In this document: in pieces, positions 9,204 to 18,389 of the stretch
Layout: every line of letters starts with the position of its first letter
How positions within the stretch are numbered: the first letter of the stretch is position 1
NCBI RefSeq assembly: GCF_017104565.1
Contig: NZ_JAAGPD010000011.1
Location: 62,001-126,000 of the forward strand
Direction: 5' to 3'
DNA length: 64,000 nt
DNA from: Paraburkholderia sp. Tr-20389
GTDB lineage: Bacteria > Pseudomonadota > Gammaproteobacteria > Burkholderiales > Burkholderiaceae
The notes under the pieces: model-generated
Database searches by the model: none
What the model was told of the DNA's origin: nothing
Seen by the model: the letters and a program-made list of their open reading frames with translations, nothing else
Translations under genes and position numbers: made by a program

Positions 9204-10127
9204 ATGTCAATGGCCGACCGCGACGGCAAGATCTGGATGGATGGCAAGCTCATCGATTGGCGCGACGCCAAGATCCACGTCCTCACCCATACGCTGCACT
9301 ACGGCATGGGCGTCTTCGAAGGCGTGCGAGCCTACAAGACGGCCGACGGCGGCACGTCGATCTTCCGCCTGAACGAGCACACCAAGCGTCTCCTGAACTC
9401 GGCCAAGATCTTCCAGATGGATGTCCCGTTCGACCACGAAACGCTCGCCGCCGCGCAGCGCGAAGTCGTCCGCGAGAACAAGCTGGAGTCGTGCTACCTG
9501 CGCCCGATCATCTGGGTCGGTTCGGAAAAGCTGGGCGTGTCGGCGAAGGGCAACACCATCCACGTCGCGATCGCCGCATGGCCGTGGGGCGCGTATCTCG
9601 GCGAAGACGGCATCAGGAAGGGCATCCGCGTGAAGACGTCGTCGTTCACGCGCCACCACGTGAACGTGTCGATGGTCCGCGCGAAGGCGTCGGGCTGGTA
9701 CGTCAACTCGATCCTCGCGAACCAGGAAGCCACGGCCGACGGCTACGACGAAGCGCTGCTGCTCGACGTGGACGGCTACGTGTCGGAAGGCTCGGGCGAG
9801 AACTTCTTCCTCGTGAACAACGGCAAGCTGTATACGCCCGACCTGTCGTCGTGCCTCGACGGCATCACGCGCGACACCGTGATCACGCTGGCGAAGGACG
9901 CAGGCATCGAAGTGATCGAAAAGCGCATCACTCGCGACGAAGTCTATACGGCCGACGAAGCCTTCTTCACGGGCACGGCCGCGGAAGTCACGCCCATCCG
10001 CGAACTCGACAACCGTACGATCGGCTCCGGCACGCGCGGCCCGATCACGGAGAAGCTGCAATCGGGCTTCTTCGATATCGTGAACGGCAAGAGCGCGAAG
10101 TACGCGCACTGGCTGACGAAGATCTGA
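9204..10127 (+). CDS. ilvE: Branched-chain amino acid aminotransferase
   Basis: 307-aa fold-type IV PLP enzyme performing the last step of Leu, Ile and Val synthesis and the first step of their breakdown. It has LHYGMGVFEGVRAY at residues 31-44 and the catalytic Lys161 in the RAKASGWYVNS segment, then ANQEA and SEGSGENFF, all IlvE hallmarks. The start at 9204 follows GGAGA by 7 nt; an upstream ATG at 9048 would add a non-homologous 52-residue stretch. Divergent from azlCD and 71 nt from a small zinc-finger gene downstream that may be co-transcribed. Confidence 0.96.
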   Translation: MSMADRDGKIWMDGKLIDWRDAKIHVLTHTLHYGMGVFEGVRAYKTADGGTSIFRLNEHTKRLLNSAKIFQMDVPFDHETLAAAQREVVRENKLESCYLRPIIWVGSEKLGVSAKGNTIHVAIAAWPWGAYLGEDGIRKGIRVKTSSFTRHHVNVSMVRAKASGWYVNSILANQEATADGYDEALLLDVDGYVSEGSGENFFLVNNGKLYTPDLSSCLDGITRDTVITLAKDAGIEVIEKRITRDEVYTADEAFFTGTAAEVTPIRELDNRTIGSGTRGPITEKLQSGFFDIVNGKSAKYAHWLTKI

Positions 10128-10198
10128 ATTCCGCGGGCGCGGCATCGGCAAAATGAAGCCGGCCGCGCCCGTTCTCTGCATACAACGAGAAAGTCCCT

Positions 10199-10393
10199 AT
10201 GAGCGAAATCAAGGAAATGCCGCTGGTCGAACTGTCGGCAAAAGATCTTCCTGCGTATTGTCCGAACCCGTCGATGCCGCGCTGGAGCAACCATCCGCGC
10301 GTCTTCATCGACGTGACGCACGGCGAGGCGCGCTGCCCCTACTGCAGCACGCGCTACAAGCTGCGCGACGGCGAAGTGATCAAGGGGCACTGA
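10199..10393 (+). CDS. Small zinc-finger protein (CHCC type)
   Basis: 64-aa protein of the zinc-finger CHCC family, related to the mitochondrial complex I subunit NDUFS6. Conserved ligands are seen as C of AYCPNP, H of HGEARCPYCSTRY and the C-x2-C pair in the same segment, followed by YKLRDGE. The family is small and ubiquitous in beta-proteobacteria. Function is not established. It follows ilvE and precedes waaF. Confidence 0.85.
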   Translation: MSEIKEMPLVELSAKDLPAYCPNPSMPRWSNHPRVFIDVTHGEARCPYCSTRYKLRDGEVIKGH

Positions 10394-10584
10394 GCCGCTG
10401 CTTGCTTCGCTCCGTCTGATGCACGGGCTGCGGCGTTGCGCGTCGTCTGGTCAGGCAGCGGGAAGCTGAACTTTCCGCCGCGCGCGCCGATATAGCCTGG
10501 GCCGTAGCTCACTACCCCGACAACCCCGGCACCGTGCGCCTCGAGCGCGCGGCGCCTTATTTTCGACATCGGAAACTCACCCTG

Positions 10585-11610
10585 ATGCGTCGCGCGTTGG
10601 TTATCGCACCGAACTGGATCGGTGACGCATTGATGGCGCAGCCTTTGTTTGCGCGCCTCGTGAAATTGCATCCGCGCATCGCGATCGATGCCGTCGCGCC
10701 CACCTGGGTCGCGCCCGTGCTCGAACGGATGCCTGAAATCCGCGATGTCTACGCCACCGATCTCGCACACGGCAAGCTGCAGATGCTGCGTCGCTGGCAG
10801 CTCGCGAGCGACTTGCGCGACGTCGGCTACGACGCGGCGTACGTGCTGCCCAATTCGCTGAAGTCCGCGCTGATTCCGTGGATGGCTGGGATTCCGCTGC
10901 GCATCGGCTATACGGGCGAAAGCCGCTACGGTCTGTTGAACGTGCGGCACGCGAATCCGCGCAAGGACGAGCGTCCGCCGATGGTCGGCCAGTACGCGGT
11001 GCTAGCGTATGCGCCCGGCGCGAAAGTGCCCGAAGACCTCGCGCCGCCCCGCCTCGACGCCGATCTGAACGAAGCGGCGCGCGTGTCCACGCGCTTCAAT
11101 CTGGATACGCGCGTGCCGCTGCTGGTCTTCTGCCCGGGCGCCGAGTACGGCCCTGCCAAACGCTGGCCGCCCGAACACTTCGCGGCGCTCGCGCAGATGG
11201 TCGGCCAGTCGTTCCCGTACACGAAGATCATCGCGCTCGGCTCGCCGAAGGACGCGCCCATTGCCCAGGCCATCGCCGACCGCGCGCCGAACGTGCGCAA
11301 CCTGTGCGGGCAGACGGCACTGGGCGAGGCCTGCGCGCTGATCTCGCGGGCGAGCGCCGTGGTCACCAACGACTCCGGGCTGATGCACGTCGCGGCCGCG
11401 CTGCGCCGGCCGCTCGTCGCCGTGTACGGATCGACCGATCCGCGCCACACACCGCCCTTGTCGGACCTCGCAAAGGTACAATGGCTGCATCTCGAGTGCA
11501 GTCCGTGCTTCCAGCGCGAATGTCCGCTGGGTCATCTGAACTGCCTGCGGCAACTGAGCGCCGAACAGGTATTCGACGACCTGCGCGGCATGTTGCTCGC
11601 GCAACGCTGA
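10585..11610 (+). CDS. waaF: ADP-heptose:LPS heptosyltransferase II
   Basis: 341-aa GT9-family glycosyltransferase adding the second heptose to the LPS inner core at the cytoplasmic face. Begins MRRALVIAPNWIGDALMAQPLF, with the GDA motif that binds the acceptor, and contains CPGAEYGPAKRWPPEHFA and TNDSGLMHVAAAL, both characteristic of WaaF and the ADP-heptose site. I use the ATG at 10585; an earlier ATG at 10534 would add 17 unrelated residues. It stands alone here rather than in a core-biosynthesis cluster. Confidence 0.93.
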   Translation: MRRALVIAPNWIGDALMAQPLFARLVKLHPRIAIDAVAPTWVAPVLERMPEIRDVYATDLAHGKLQMLRRWQLASDLRDVGYDAAYVLPNSLKSALIPWMAGIPLRIGYTGESRYGLLNVRHANPRKDERPPMVGQYAVLAYAPGAKVPEDLAPPRLDADLNEAARVSTRFNLDTRVPLLVFCPGAEYGPAKRWPPEHFAALAQMVGQSFPYTKIIALGSPKDAPIAQAIADRAPNVRNLCGQTALGEACALISRASAVVTNDSGLMHVAAALRRPLVAVYGSTDPRHTPPLSDLAKVQWLHLECSPCFQRECPLGHLNCLRQLSAEQVFDDLRGMLLAQR

Positions 11611-11688
11611 CTGTCCGGCACATCGAACGGTCCGCTGCGCCATCGGTCGAGCTTCGCGCGGGCGCTGTCCCGCGTGCATCCGCGGCGT

Positions 11689-11716
11689 CATGCTCGCGTC
11701 TTGCGGCGCGAGCATG
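11689..11716 (+). terminator. Hairpin downstream of waaF
   Basis: Perfect 10-bp stem CATGCTCGCG / CGCGAGCATG with an 8-nt loop, 78 nt after the waaF stop and 69 nt before the next gene. No T tract follows, so it may be a stability hairpin or a factor-dependent stop rather than an intrinsic terminator. Confidence 0.45.
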
Positions 11717-11785
11717 CTGGCGGATGGCCTGCTGTACACCACTGACCCGCAACCGCGCGCGCAGCGCGCAAGAGACTGACGAGCC

Positions 11786-12232
11786 ATGCCACGTTTTGCC
11801 CACATCTTCGAAGCCGCTGCGGACACCCTGAACGCTTATTACCAGGCGGTCGCGGAGGTCAATATCGACAGCTTGATGGGCCTGTGGATCGACGAGGAGT
11901 TCGTCAGTTGCATCTGCGCCGACGGTTCGCATCTGCATGGCCTGGACGCGATCCGCTCGGGCCTGACCATCCAGCTCGAAGCGCAGCCCGTGTCGATCGA
12001 GCCGCTCGACATCCGCGTATACGATAGCCTCGGCACCGTCGTCTATGCGATTGCCGAAGCACACCGGCCGGCCGACCCGGCCGCCGTGCCGTCGATGGTC
12101 TTCACCACCTACGTGATGGTTCACGAGCGCGGCGAATGGAAGATCGCGCATATCCACGCGAGTGCGATGCCGAACGAAACGGCCTCGCAGTTTGCTGCCA
12201 AAATGAGACATGGTCAGGGCGCGCTGCACTGA
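11786..12232 (+). CDS. NTF2/SnoaL-like (YybH-type) protein
   Basis: 148-aa protein with the NTF2-like pattern: an N-terminal helix (AADTLNAYYQAVAEVNIDSLMGLW), a central strand region with GSHLHGLDAIRSGL and C-terminal strands ending FTTYVMVHERGEWKIAHIHAS. This fold occurs in small enzymes and ligand-binding proteins; a reaction cannot be assigned. It lies 75 nt upstream of the YheT-type hydrolase and may be co-transcribed with it. Confidence 0.75.
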   Translation: MPRFAHIFEAAADTLNAYYQAVAEVNIDSLMGLWIDEEFVSCICADGSHLHGLDAIRSGLTIQLEAQPVSIEPLDIRVYDSLGTVVYAIAEAHRPADPAAVPSMVFTTYVMVHERGEWKIAHIHASAMPNETASQFAAKMRHGQGALH

Positions 12233-12307
12233 AGCGTCCCGCGAGACCCGCTTGAAAGAAGCCCGGATAGCTTCGGCACGGGGCTTCGCCTGAATACCGG
12301 TGTTGGC

Positions 12308-13396
12308 ATGAGCACGACCCACGACAATAAAGCTGCTTCCAGACCGGCCCTCGATGCAACAGCGGCTGCGGTGGAGGCTGCTGTGGGCAGCACACCCGTC
12401 GAAGCGGCCATTGACATGATTTACCGCGCGCCGCTCTGGCTGCCCAACAGCCACATCCAGACCATCGTTCCCGCGCTGTTCGGACGACGCCCCGTCGTCA
12501 CCTACCGGCGCGAGCGCTGGAATACGCCCGACGGCGATTTCATCGACCTCGACTGGCTCGCGCCCGATCCGCTCACGGGCTATCGCGCGGCGCCTGGTGC
12601 GCCGCTCTTCGTGCTGTTTCACGGGCTGGAAGGCAGTTCGGACTCGCATTACGCGCGTACCTTGATGGCCGCCGCTTATGCGCGCGGCTGGCACGGCGTC
12701 GTGCCGCACTTTCGCAGTTGCAGCGGGCCGATGAATCTGCTGCCGCGCTTCTATCATCTCGCGGACAGCAACGAAGTCGACTGGGTGCTGCGGCGTCTGC
12801 GCGAACTGCACAGCGGGCCGATCGTGGCGGCGGGCGTGTCGCTGGGCGGCAACGTGTTGCTGCGCTGGCTCGGCGAGCGTCGCGAGGACGCGTCGATCAT
12901 CGCCGCGGCAGCCGCGATCTCCGCGCCGCTCGACGTCCATGCGGGCGGCCGCGCGCTGTCGCAAGGCCTCGGCATGATCTACACGCGCAGCTTCCTGAAG
13001 ACGCTCAAGCTGAAGGCGCAGCAAAAGCTCGCGCAGTATCCCGGCCTGTTCGATCTGGACGATGTGCTCGCCAGCCGCACGATGCATGAATTCGACGACC
13101 TCGTGACGGCCCCGCTGCACGGCTTTCGCAACGCGGATGACTATTGGACCCGCGCGACGACCCGCCCACTGTTGCCGGGCATCACCGTGCCGACGCTCGT
13201 GCTCAACGCGCGCAACGACCCGTTCCTGCCGGGAGCGGTGCTGCCGTCGCGCAGCGAGGTATCATCGATGGTGGAACTCGATCAACCGGCGCATGGCGGA
13301 CACGTCGGCTTCATGACGGGCCCCTTCCCCGGCCGGATCGACTGGCTTTCGCGCCGGGTCTTCGGCTATCTCGACCCGTTCACGCAATATGGATGA
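12308..13396 (+). CDS. YheT-family alpha/beta hydrolase
   Basis: 362-aa alpha/beta-hydrolase of the YheT/ABHD1-3 group, putative esterases or lipases with unknown physiological substrate. The family opening LPNSHIQTIVPALF is at about residues 42-55, FVLFHGLEGSSDSHY gives the oxyanion region, and AAGVSLGGNVLLRWLGE contains the nucleophile elbow G-V-S-L-G. The catalytic His is probably in PAHGGHVGF near the end. The first 36 residues are Ala-rich and not conserved; an internal start at MIYRAPLWLP is possible. The stop overlaps the start of the next gene by 8 nt, implying coupling. Confidence 0.9.
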   Translation: MSTTHDNKAASRPALDATAAAVEAAVGSTPVEAAIDMIYRAPLWLPNSHIQTIVPALFGRRPVVTYRRERWNTPDGDFIDLDWLAPDPLTGYRAAPGAPLFVLFHGLEGSSDSHYARTLMAAAYARGWHGVVPHFRSCSGPMNLLPRFYHLADSNEVDWVLRRLRELHSGPIVAAGVSLGGNVLLRWLGERREDASIIAAAAAISAPLDVHAGGRALSQGLGMIYTRSFLKTLKLKAQQKLAQYPGLFDLDDVLASRTMHEFDDLVTAPLHGFRNADDYWTRATTRPLLPGITVPTLVLNARNDPFLPGAVLPSRSEVSSMVELDQPAHGGHVGFMTGPFPGRIDWLSRRVFGYLDPFTQYG

Positions 13397-13985
13397 CATC
13401 GTCAAGCAGGCACTGGCCAAATGGCCGAACGTGCCGCATTGCACCGGCTGGCTGCTGCTCGACCGGCGCGGCAACTGGCGGATGCGCGACGAAGCCGCGC
13501 AAGCGGCGGGCGCCCTCGGCGAGCCGATCCGGCATACCGCCCTGCTCGGCTTCATCAACCGCAACTACGAGGCCGACGACGCCGGCCAATGGTTCTTTCA
13601 GAACGGACCGCAGCGGGTGTACGTCGAACTCGGCTACACGCCGTTCGTCGTGCGGCTTGCCACGGATGACACGAGCGGCCAGCTCAAGCTCACCGATCAG
13701 GCGAGCGTGGCTTTCGAACCGGCTGCGGTCTACCTCGACGACGAAGGCGGCATTCTCTTCACGGACCAGTCGACACCCGCGCGCGTCGCCGTCCTGCACG
13801 ACCACGATCTCGATCTGTTCTCCGAACACGCGGACCTCGCCTCCGACGGGCAAAGCGGTGAGTTTCGCTGGCGAGACGGCGTTGCGTTGACACTCGAGTC
13901 CGTACGCAAGTCCGAGGTCGAGAAGCGCTTTGGATTCGTCGCAAGTCCCGCTGCACATGCGGCCGATGCATCCGGCGAACATTAA
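13389..13985 (+). CDS. Conserved hypothetical protein coupled to YheT hydrolase
   Basis: 198-aa soluble protein with no signal peptide or membrane segment; family not identified with certainty. It begins MDDIVKQALAKWPNVPHCTGWLLLDRRGNWRMRDE and has several WFFQNGPQRVYVELGYTPFV-like strands, so is probably mostly beta. Its start overlaps the hydrolase stop by 8 nt, which suggests a shared function. It converges on bepA, the two genes overlapping by 4 nt at their 3' ends. Confidence 0.8.
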   Translation: MDDIVKQALAKWPNVPHCTGWLLLDRRGNWRMRDEAAQAAGALGEPIRHTALLGFINRNYEADDAGQWFFQNGPQRVYVELGYTPFVVRLATDDTSGQLKLTDQASVAFEPAAVYLDDEGGILFTDQSTPARVAVLHDHDLDLFSEHADLASDGQSGEFRWRDGVALTLESVRKSEVEKRFGFVASPAAHAADASGEH

Positions 13986-15670
13986 CTGCTGCTCTTTTCG
14001 TCCTCGCGCTCTTCCTTATAGCGCGCCTCGAACTCGTGCAGGCGCGCGTCGATCGTCGCGAGGTCGTAGTAGCCGACCGACTTGATGTCGCGCGCTTCCT
14101 TCAGTTGCCGGATAGCCGACGGCCACGCCCCTTCCAGCGCGAACTTTTCCGCCAGCGCACGATGCTGCGTCAGCGCGTCGCCCGTACCGACGCTCGCCTG
14201 CGCGAGGTAGCGCCACCAGACGGGCTGCTGCGGATCGGCGCGCGTCTCGCGCAGCGCCTGCGCCTGCGCTTCGCTGAAACGGCGCGCGGTGAGGAGCGTC
14301 TGCAGACGCATATCGATGACGGCGTGAGATTGCGGCCAGCGCCTTTGCGCGAGTTCCGCAAGACGCACGGCTTCGTCGTTGTGCCCGGAGCGCCGCGCGA
14401 GATCGACGGCGAGCACGTCGAGGCTCGGCGAACTGCGCCCGGAATCGCCTTCGGCGCGCTCGTTTGCGTCGAACGCGGTGCGCGCATTGGCCAGCGACAC
14501 GGCCGCCTCGTCGTAGCGGTCGATCAGCATTTGCGCGTACGCGATGCCGTACCAGTTGCCCGCCACATTCAGTGCCGTGCGGTCTTCGATCTCCGAACGC
14601 ATGCGCGAAATATCGTCGGCGTATTCGCTGCGCGAGCGGTCCTGAAGCACGCGCGCCCGCGCCCGCACGAAAGCGTATTCCGACGACTGGTGCGGCTGCC
14701 GGTAAGGCGAACGGCGCGCGCGATCGGCCATGTCGGCGATCCGCTCGCCCGTCAGCGGATGCGTGCGCGCGTAGGCGGGCGCGCCCGCGTCGCTCATCGA
14801 CGCGCGATCGAGACGCTCGAAAAACGCCACCATCCCGTACGGGTCATAGCCCGCCGCAGCGAGCATCTGGAAGCCGACGCGGTCCGCTTCGTGCTCGGCC
14901 GCGCGCGAAAAGCGCAACTGGTTGTCGACGGCATACGCCTGCCCGCCGATGGCGATCGCGCTGCCCAGATCGCCGCTGTGCGCGAGCACCCCCGCCAGCA
15001 CGCCGAGCAGCATGCCCGCGAGCGCCGCGTAGCCGCTGTGTTCGCCCGCCGTGATCATCCGCGCGATGTGCCGTTGCAGCACGTGTCCCATTTCGTGCCC
15101 GACGACGGATGCGAGCTCGGACTCCGTTTGCGTCGAGACGATCAGCCCCGTGTTCACGCCGATGAAGCCGCCCGGCAGCGAGAACGCGTTGATCTGCGCG
15201 TCGCGCATCGCGAACAGATCGAAGTCGGGACGATAGCCGCCGATGTATTGCGCGGTCGCGGCGGCGGCGAGCCTGCCGGCAATCGAGTTCAGATAGTCGC
15301 GTACGAGCCAGTCGTCGATATAGTCGGGATCGCTGCGGACTTCGCGCATCACACGCTCGCCCAGCTTGCGTTCGGCTTGCGGCGTCAGCGTGCCGCCCGA
15401 ACCGTCGCCGAGATCGGGCAACTGTTGCGTCGACATGGGCGCGTGCAGGCTTGCGTTGCCGCCGGGGTTGCCCGAAAACCGCGTCTGAGCGCCGCCGTAA
15501 AGGCCGAACACGCCCTGCGCGATATCGGGCGGCACGGACGCACCGCCGTACGTATCGAGCGGCCCGGTGACGAGCGGCAGTTCCGACAGGTTCGACGGCT
15601 GCGCGATGATCGCGGGCGGAACGGCGAGCGTGACGGACAACAATGCAGCGAAAATCCGTTTCAGACGCAT
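13982..15670 (-). CDS. bepA: M48-family periplasmic metalloprotease with TPR repeats (BepA/YfgC-like)
   Basis: 562-aa exported protease. Residues 1-23 are a signal peptide (RIFAALLSVTLAVPPAIIA). The zinc site HEMGH is at 192-196 and the third ligand lies in AAEHEADRVGF near 257. The C-terminal half is a tandem of TPR-like helices, as in E. coli BepA, which works with the BAM complex to assemble or degrade outer-membrane proteins such as LptD. Length and domain order agree with that family. It converges on the conserved gene at 13389-13985, and is transcribed away from moaC. Confidence 0.9.
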   Translation of the reverse strand: MRLKRIFAALLSVTLAVPPAIIAQPSNLSELPLVTGPLDTYGGASVPPDIAQGVFGLYGGAQTRFSGNPGGNASLHAPMSTQQLPDLGDGSGGTLTPQAERKLGERVMREVRSDPDYIDDWLVRDYLNSIAGRLAAAATAQYIGGYRPDFDLFAMRDAQINAFSLPGGFIGVNTGLIVSTQTESELASVVGHEMGHVLQRHIARMITAGEHSGYAALAGMLLGVLAGVLAHSGDLGSAIAIGGQAYAVDNQLRFSRAAEHEADRVGFQMLAAAGYDPYGMVAFFERLDRASMSDAGAPAYARTHPLTGERIADMADRARRSPYRQPHQSSEYAFVRARARVLQDRSRSEYADDISRMRSEIEDRTALNVAGNWYGIAYAQMLIDRYDEAAVSLANARTAFDANERAEGDSGRSSPSLDVLAVDLARRSGHNDEAVRLAELAQRRWPQSHAVIDMRLQTLLTARRFSEAQAQALRETRADPQQPVWWRYLAQASVGTGDALTQHRALAEKFALEGAWPSAIRQLKEARDIKSVGYYDLATIDARLHEFEARYKEEREDEKSSS

Positions 15671-15871
15671 TGCGGGCGGTGGCGAAATCGAAAGCGGCGT
15701 AAGGTGCCGGAAGGAACAGGCCTGTTGCGATTGTACCCAGTGCCGGCGATGCGTCGATGTGCGAAATACCCGTGGGCGTTGCCGGCCGGCGCTGGTGCGT
15801 TATCGTGAGCGCCCGGGCCGCCCGCGCCCGACTTGCGCTGCTATGATAGGCGCCCTCTGAAGGAGCGAACC

Positions 15872-16348
15872 ATGCCTGAACTCACTCATTTCGACGCGGC
15901 CGGCCAGGCGCATATGGTGGACGTCGGCGGTAAAGCCGAAACGAAGCGCATCGCGGTCGCGCGCGGCACGATCCGCATGCTGCCCGCCACGTTCGAACTG
16001 ATCCGCAAAGGCGAAGCGAAGAAAGGCGACGTGATCGGCATCGCGCGCATTGCGGCAATCCAGGGTGCGAAGCGCACGGCCGACCTGATTCCGCTGTGCC
16101 ATCCGCTAGCGCTCACGCGCGTTGCGGTGGACTTCGAACTCGAGGAAGCTGTGCCTGCCGTGCATTGCCGCGTGCAGGTGGAAACGCTCGGGCGGACGGG
16201 CGTCGAGATGGAAGCGCTGACGGCTGTGCAGGTCGGGCTGCTGACCGTCTACGACATGTGCAAGGCGGTGGACCGCGGGATGACCATCACCGATGTGAAG
16301 GTGATGGAGAAGCATGGCGGGAAGTCGGGGGATTGGGTGGCGGAGTGA
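15872..16348 (+). CDS. moaC: Cyclic pyranopterin monophosphate synthase
   Basis: 158-aa MoaC, which converts the MoaA product to cyclic pyranopterin monophosphate in molybdenum cofactor synthesis. Signatures are [15 protein letters not shown] at residues 65-79 and [12 protein letters not shown] near 125-136, which hold the catalytic Lys and Asp. The start at 15872 follows AAGGAG by 7 nt; an earlier in-frame ATG at 15833 is not supported. It stands alone, without other moa genes. Confidence 0.96.
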   Translation: MPELTHFDAAGQAHMVDVGGKAETKRIAVARGTIRMLPATFELIRKGEAKKGDVIGIARIAAIQGAKRTADLIPLCHPLALTRVAVDFELEEAVPAVHCRVQVETLGRTGVEMEALTAVQVGLLTVYDMCKAVDRGMTITDVKVMEKHGGKSGDWVAE

Positions 16349-16428
16349 GCGTCCTCCGCGTGTCTCATGAGTTTTGACTGAGCGGCGCGCCTCCCGCGCC
16401 ACCCTACTTCCGGCGACGAGACGGGAAA

Positions 16429-18219
16429 TCACTCCTCGTCGTCATCGTCCTCATCGCTCTTGTTGATGTCCTTCGGTGGCGTGCCGTACTTCTTCATCAG
16501 TTCCGCCTTGAACGCACCCAGCGTTTTCTGCTGATCACACAAGTCGTAGAGATACCCGAGCTGCGATGGCCAGTCGTGAAGCTCTTCGGCGAAGATCTTC
16601 AGACGGTCCACGGTATCGAACGCGCCATTGGTATCGCCGCTCAACGCCTGCAGCACGGCATAGCGGCGCAGCACCGTTTCGCCCGGCAGCAATGCCATCG
16701 CCTGACGATGCATGGCCAGCTTGTGCGGCAGATCCTGCGAGTTCATCGGCAAGAGCGTCGCCATCCCATACTCGCCCCACGCGCCGAACAGGAACGACGG
16801 ATCCTCGCGATACTGGTCGAATGGACGCGAGCCGTAGTACAGCACTTCGGAGCGCGCGTAATCGCGATAAACGGGATACAGCGCCGCCAGCCCGCCGAAG
16901 ACGATCACGAGAAATGCGCCGAACGACAAACCGCCGGGAATCAGTCGCAGCGGCCGGGTGTCGAGCAGGCCGATCACGAACATCGCCGGCAGCAGGAAGA
17001 ACATGTACTGCTGCGGATACTCGACGAGCGCATGCATCACGAGCACGCCGATCAGCGCAAGACCGAACACGCGCGCGGCCGTGTGCGGCGCGCGCACGAC
17101 CCGCACGAACCACGCGCCGAGTCCGAGCAGCACGATGCCCAGCCCGATCAGCCCCGTCTTCGCGAGCAGATCGATGAAGATATCGTGCGAGTTGTTGGCG
17201 ATCTCCACGCCGCCCAGCGACTTCACCAGATCGAACTGATAGCGCGGAAATTCGCCCCAGCCGACGCCCAGCAGCGGGTGCGTGCGGAACATCGTCCAGC
17301 CGTACTTCCACAGCGCGAGGCGCGGCGCAATCTGGCTCGCGTCCTTCATGCGTTCCGCGGCGGACTGCGCAAGATCGAGGTGATAGTGCACGTTGGCCCA
17401 GCGGACGGCCGCATTGACCCCGAAGAACAGCACGGCAAGCACGACAGGAATCAGCCACTCGCGATTGCTGCCACGGCGCGAAGCATGGCGGCGCAACTCG
17501 GCAAATGCCATCCAGAACCCCGCGACGACGATCACGCCCATTTGCAGCCAGGGGCCGCGCGACACCGTCAATGCCAGACCGCCCGAGAAAATCGCCGATA
17601 CGAGCAGCCAGATGAACACGTTGATGCGCCGGGTCTGCACGAGGTACATCGCGCCCGCCGTCGCAAACGCGATGTAGGTGGCCAGGTGATTGGCCTGCGC
17701 CATGTTGCCGAACGGCCTGCGCTCGGTCAGCACGCTGTACGCGACCACCAGCGGCGTCACCTTCACTTCGAGGTGGAACAGCTGGATCGTCTGGCAGAAG
17801 ACGGCAAAAAGCCCGCCGACGACCAGCGCGAAGGCCGCCGCCGTGAACACGTTTTCCGTCATATTCGCCCGGCTGAAGCCGAAGCCCGCGTGCGTCGCCA
17901 TGAACGCGGCGAGCAGGAAACCGGCGCCGAGCCAGTTCATCGACGGCTGCGCGACGGGCAGGACGATCGACTGTGCGATCAACACGAGCCCGAAGCCCAG
18001 CGGCACCAGCGCGACGATGGGCGACGCGAATGCCACGCGCGGCCGGGCCGTCGACACCAGCAACGCTACGCCCGCGCCCAGCAGCAGATAGAGCGCGAGC
18101 GCCGTGAATTCGGCGTAGAAGGTCGGAATCGGATACGTGTGATTGACGACTGCATAAGGCAGGATCAACGCACAAGCCAATATGAACAGTGAAAGATAGC
18201 GTGCAAAAGGGTTGGGCAT
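16429..18219 (-). CDS. pglL: Protein O-oligosaccharyltransferase, PglL family (Wzy_C domain)
   Basis: 596-aa polytopic inner-membrane protein with about 12 hydrophobic segments and a large periplasmic loop carrying GVGWGEFPRYQFD, SHDIFIDLLAKTG, which is the Wzy_C/PglL-type region, followed by a soluble C-terminal domain of about 130 residues. PglL enzymes move lipid-linked glycans en bloc onto Ser/Thr of periplasmic proteins and pilins. The adjoining pilin-like gene upstream is the arrangement seen in Burkholderia. The C-terminus ends in an acidic tail (SDEDDDDEE). WaaL-type O-antigen ligase is the alternative, but the pilin neighbour and the C-terminal domain favour PglL. Confidence 0.85.
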   Translation of the reverse strand: MPNPFARYLSLFILACALILPYAVVNHTYPIPTFYAEFTALALYLLLGAGVALLVSTARPRVAFASPIVALVPLGFGLVLIAQSIVLPVAQPSMNWLGAGFLLAAFMATHAGFGFSRANMTENVFTAAAFALVVGGLFAVFCQTIQLFHLEVKVTPLVVAYSVLTERRPFGNMAQANHLATYIAFATAGAMYLVQTRRINVFIWLLVSAIFSGGLALTVSRGPWLQMGVIVVAGFWMAFAELRRHASRRGSNREWLIPVVLAVLFFGVNAAVRWANVHYHLDLAQSAAERMKDASQIAPRLALWKYGWTMFRTHPLLGVGWGEFPRYQFDLVKSLGGVEIANNSHDIFIDLLAKTGLIGLGIVLLGLGAWFVRVVRAPHTAARVFGLALIGVLVMHALVEYPQQYMFFLLPAMFVIGLLDTRPLRLIPGGLSFGAFLVIVFGGLAALYPVYRDYARSEVLYYGSRPFDQYREDPSFLFGAWGEYGMATLLPMNSQDLPHKLAMHRQAMALLPGETVLRRYAVLQALSGDTNGAFDTVDRLKIFAEELHDWPSQLGYLYDLCDQQKTLGAFKAELMKKYGTPPKDINKSDEDDDDEE

Positions 18220-18305
18220 GAGTAACCGGGGACGTCAGCAACCGGCGCACTATACAAAAAAATCCTTACGCTGTGCGCCGGGTCGACGGAAATAACCCGG
18301 AATCT

Positions 18306-18335
18306 GGCCGCGGCACGGAAACTTTTGCCGCGGCC
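18306..18335 (-). terminator. Hairpin between pilin gene and pglL
   Basis: Perfect 10-bp G+C stem (GGCCGCGGCA / TGCCGCGGCC) with a 10-nt loop, 54 nt past the pilin stop on the minus strand. A second small dyad (CCGGGT / ACCCGG) follows at about 18278-18300. No T tract, so read-through into pglL is likely partial. Confidence 0.45.
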
Positions 18336-18389
18336 TTTGATGTCCGTTCGCTTTATACCGGACTCACGTCATCCACCGTTCGAGCCCGA

